Shown here piece by piece: positions 18,008 through 20,000 of a stretch of 20,000 nt of DNA (its first letter is position 1; each line of letters opens with the position of its first letter). The translations under genes were made by a program, and so were the position numbers. This stretch comes from Chromera velia (taxonomy: Eukaryota; Sar; Chromeraceae): contig JAHBMJ010001797.1 of the NCBI GenBank assembly GCA_018398765.1, positions 1-20,000 of the forward strand, read 5' to 3'. Below the pieces are notes generated by a model that saw nothing but the letters and a program-made list of their open reading frames with translations, searched no databases and was not told the DNA's origin.

Positions 18008-20000
18008 CAGACACAGAGACCGAAAAAAAAAGGGGCTATGTATGACATGTAAACAGAGATGGTGTGTTCCACTTGTTGTTGGTTCTCATTTCTGTGCACT
18101 CTTCTCGAAAGAGAACCAGTGAAGTCTTGTTTGGAAAGTCCCAAATCAGATTTCCCATCTGGATCACTTGTTTTGTCCCCCGGCTCAATCAATTTCAGTA
18201 CTCGGTACGTTCCTCATATGAATCGATTTGAAGAAGACACTATATGCCAAACGGAACAACGAGTGCTCATGGAATTAGGGCAATATTGTCTAACTTGCAC
18301 TGACCGCGTAGTGATCCGGGGCTTTCCTGGGTTCTGCCCATCCGCAGAGTCTCTGCCAGAATGTCTTTGTGACCCGTCTGATCTGCAACACCTCCGGGCA
18401 GTGCTTGCGGGACCATCTCAAAAGCATGCGGCCCTCAGAGAGAGGGAACTGCTGCTCGTCGAGAATTCCCCTGTGAAGAAGGAGGTACCTGAAAGGAAGG
18501 AAGAGGAAGGATGTCGGTTGGAGGTTGACGAGAGAGAGTTAACAAAGATTCATACCAGAATCAAAATACGATTTTTCCACCGTCTCATGTCGAAGGCAAC
18601 AGACGAAAGGAAAGGCAACAAGACAGACACAACTGATACATAGAATGAGGAAACATACAAAGCCCTCCTTCGGACAAGTATTAATATGTACGAGGAGATA
18701 CTTAAGTGGAGGAGCATTACTGACCAGACAACAGATGCAGTGTTGCTTGTGAGTGAGAGTGGCAAGATAGGGAAATTCTCTGGAAGTCGGTGAAGCCAAA
18801 CGCAAATTGCAGTACCGTGTCCCTGCAGCTGTGCTGCAAATGCATTTCTTGCAACCGCCAGGGGTCTGTAAATCTTCACAGTGAACACAAAGGGCAACGC
18901 CAACATTTGGAGGACCGAGATGAAAAGGAGACAGGCTCCGAGGACGAAACCGGCAGTTCTGCAAGCACACAGACAGACAGACAGACAGACAGACAAATCG
19001 ATCAGGGGGTGCAAGATCAAGTTGAAGTTATTGCCAGAATGTGAAAGGCGACAAGGTCGGAACACATCAGAGGACTTTGAAACGACAAAAAAGGCATTTT
19101 TTCACATGCAGTGCCCGTCCAAGATTGTGTGCACCGAAAATGATAAACGATCATGAAGCAGTCTGGAAGAAGGTGCGTACAGTCCGTGAGAGAGGGTCGA
19201 AGCCCGTGCTGTGAGGTAGCAGGGAAATGGAGATTCAAAGACGTGGAATCTAGGCAAAAAATATATCCGCTCACGCATTTCTGATGTCAGGTCTGATTGC
19301 ATGAAAAGGAAGTACACAATTTGTGCTTCGACAAATCAACGACCGAATGGGTAAAAGAAAGCATGAATGAAAGCATGAACTCGAGAGAAGAAGAAAGGAA
19401 GAAAGAAAGTCCCAAAGGAAGAAAAACAAAATGAATGAATGAATGCATGCACGCACAACCTTTTCCCTTTGTAGAACAACTCACTGGAATGTATCTTTGT
19501 CCTCTTTGGACAAGCCTCTGAGAAGAAAGATTTCTCTGGACTCCTCTAGCTGCACAGAGTCACTCGATGGCCCCCTCGTCCCTCTACTCCCTGCCCCTCT
19601 ACCAGACAGAGCAGACCCCGGAGACACACGACATGCCCCAACCTCCATCACCTCTCCGTCAACTTTCAAAAATGCCCTTCCTGACCCTTCACCTGAATTT
19701 CGAACTTTCCGAAGCAATTGCCTCAGTTCATAACGAGGCAAGGGGATCACATCCCCCCTCACATCCTGATCCCTGGGTATTCCTGTTACTCTCGTTTCCC
19801 TGCCTACCACATTCCACTCCATCGCCCTGGCAGCTAGCGACCAGGGAGAGAACGACGGACCCCATGACTTGACTTTGAACGTCTGGAGGTTTTCGACTTG
19901 GTCCCCCTTCAGGGCAACCACACCCACAAACCCCCTTCTCATGGACTCCAACCCCAAATCGACTACATCAAACTTACCATCCAAAACATCAAGCGCACCC
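17037..20000 (-). CDS. Membrane-anchored protein with long low-complexity tail, 5' partial
   Basis: Four exons join in phase: >20000-19485 (ends CA|GTGAGT), 18958-18725 (GTGCTTGCAG acceptor, TG|GTCAGT donor), 18488-18305 (TTTCAG, GCG|GTCAGT) and 17957-17037 (TTGCAG, stop TGA). The first exon is soluble in character (DVVDLGLESMRRGFVGVV) and open to the window edge. Exon 2 starts with a clear transmembrane helix (GFVLGACLLFISVLQMLALP). Exon 3 is charged with several Trp/Arg (MLLRWSRKHCPEV, TKTFWQRLCGW). Exon 4 gives a 306-residue Ser/Pro/Gly-rich tail with RQREEEERASRRQ and a Gly run. The visible part totals about 617 residues. A lumenal or extracellular N-part, one helix and a cytosolic tail is the simplest topology, but this is inferred. 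No family is recognised. Confidence 0.75.
17963..18004 (-). repeat. (TG)n microsatellite at an acceptor
   Basis: CA repeats on the + strand read TG on the gene strand and run to within 5 bases of the TTGCAG acceptor of the exon starting at 17957. Confidence 0.9.
18966..18995 (-). repeat. (CTGT)n microsatellite at an acceptor
   Basis: ACAG repeats on the + strand read CTGT on the gene strand and lie directly before the GTGCTTGCAG acceptor of the exon starting at 18958. Confidence 0.9.

Noticed and set aside
18059..18643. 194-codon + strand ORF
   Set aside because: Antisense to a phase-consistent minus-strand exon (18305-18488) with good splice sites; the minus-strand model explains the region better.

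Overview
The window reads as nuclear DNA of an intron-rich eukaryote. Short exons are split by GT-AG introns of a few hundred bases, there are abundant simple-sequence tracts, GC is roughly even apart from AT-rich blocks, and a decayed Ty3/gypsy chromodomain retrotransposon is present. TGCATGCA palindromes recur and a bacterial-type DusA gene is spread over 12 exons. My best guess is a chromerid alga (photosynthetic relative of apicomplexans, such as Chromera velia). That is an inference from style, not from a diagnostic marker.

Layout. 1-2290: relic of a chromovirus-like retroelement on the + strand (Gag zinc knuckle, protease end plus RT start, integrase end, chromodomain, polyadenylation signal), with most of pol missing. 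2829-5163: a + strand gene of unknown function, partly resolved, with Cys-rich exons and a strongly acidic C-terminus. It is interrupted by an exact 436-bp duplication that ends at the single N (4681), probably an assembly join. 5164-6296: AT-rich convergent intergenic block. 6297-11933: minus-strand DusA-type tRNA-dihydrouridine synthase, rebuilt here from 12 exons including a 16-nt microexon, giving about 602 residues with consistent phases except for one uncertain junction. 11934-12428: short divergent promoter region with an 18-bp perfect palindrome. 12429-13712: + strand two-exon gene for a four-helix membrane protein. 13713-17036: convergent intergenic region, largely AT-rich, with possible decayed mobile DNA. 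17037-20000: minus-strand gene, 5' end beyond the window, with four phase-consistent exons encoding a membrane-anchored protein with a long Ser/Pro/Gly-rich tail.

The genes show no functional cluster. Their shared architecture is more striking. Pyrimidine-rich microsatellites in sense orientation sit against many 3' splice sites, one 5' splice site opens into a GTGA-type repeat, and donors are often GTCAGT or GTCAGC rather than GTAAGT. Most long single-frame ORFs in the dusA and 18-kb regions are antisense shadows of these spliced genes.
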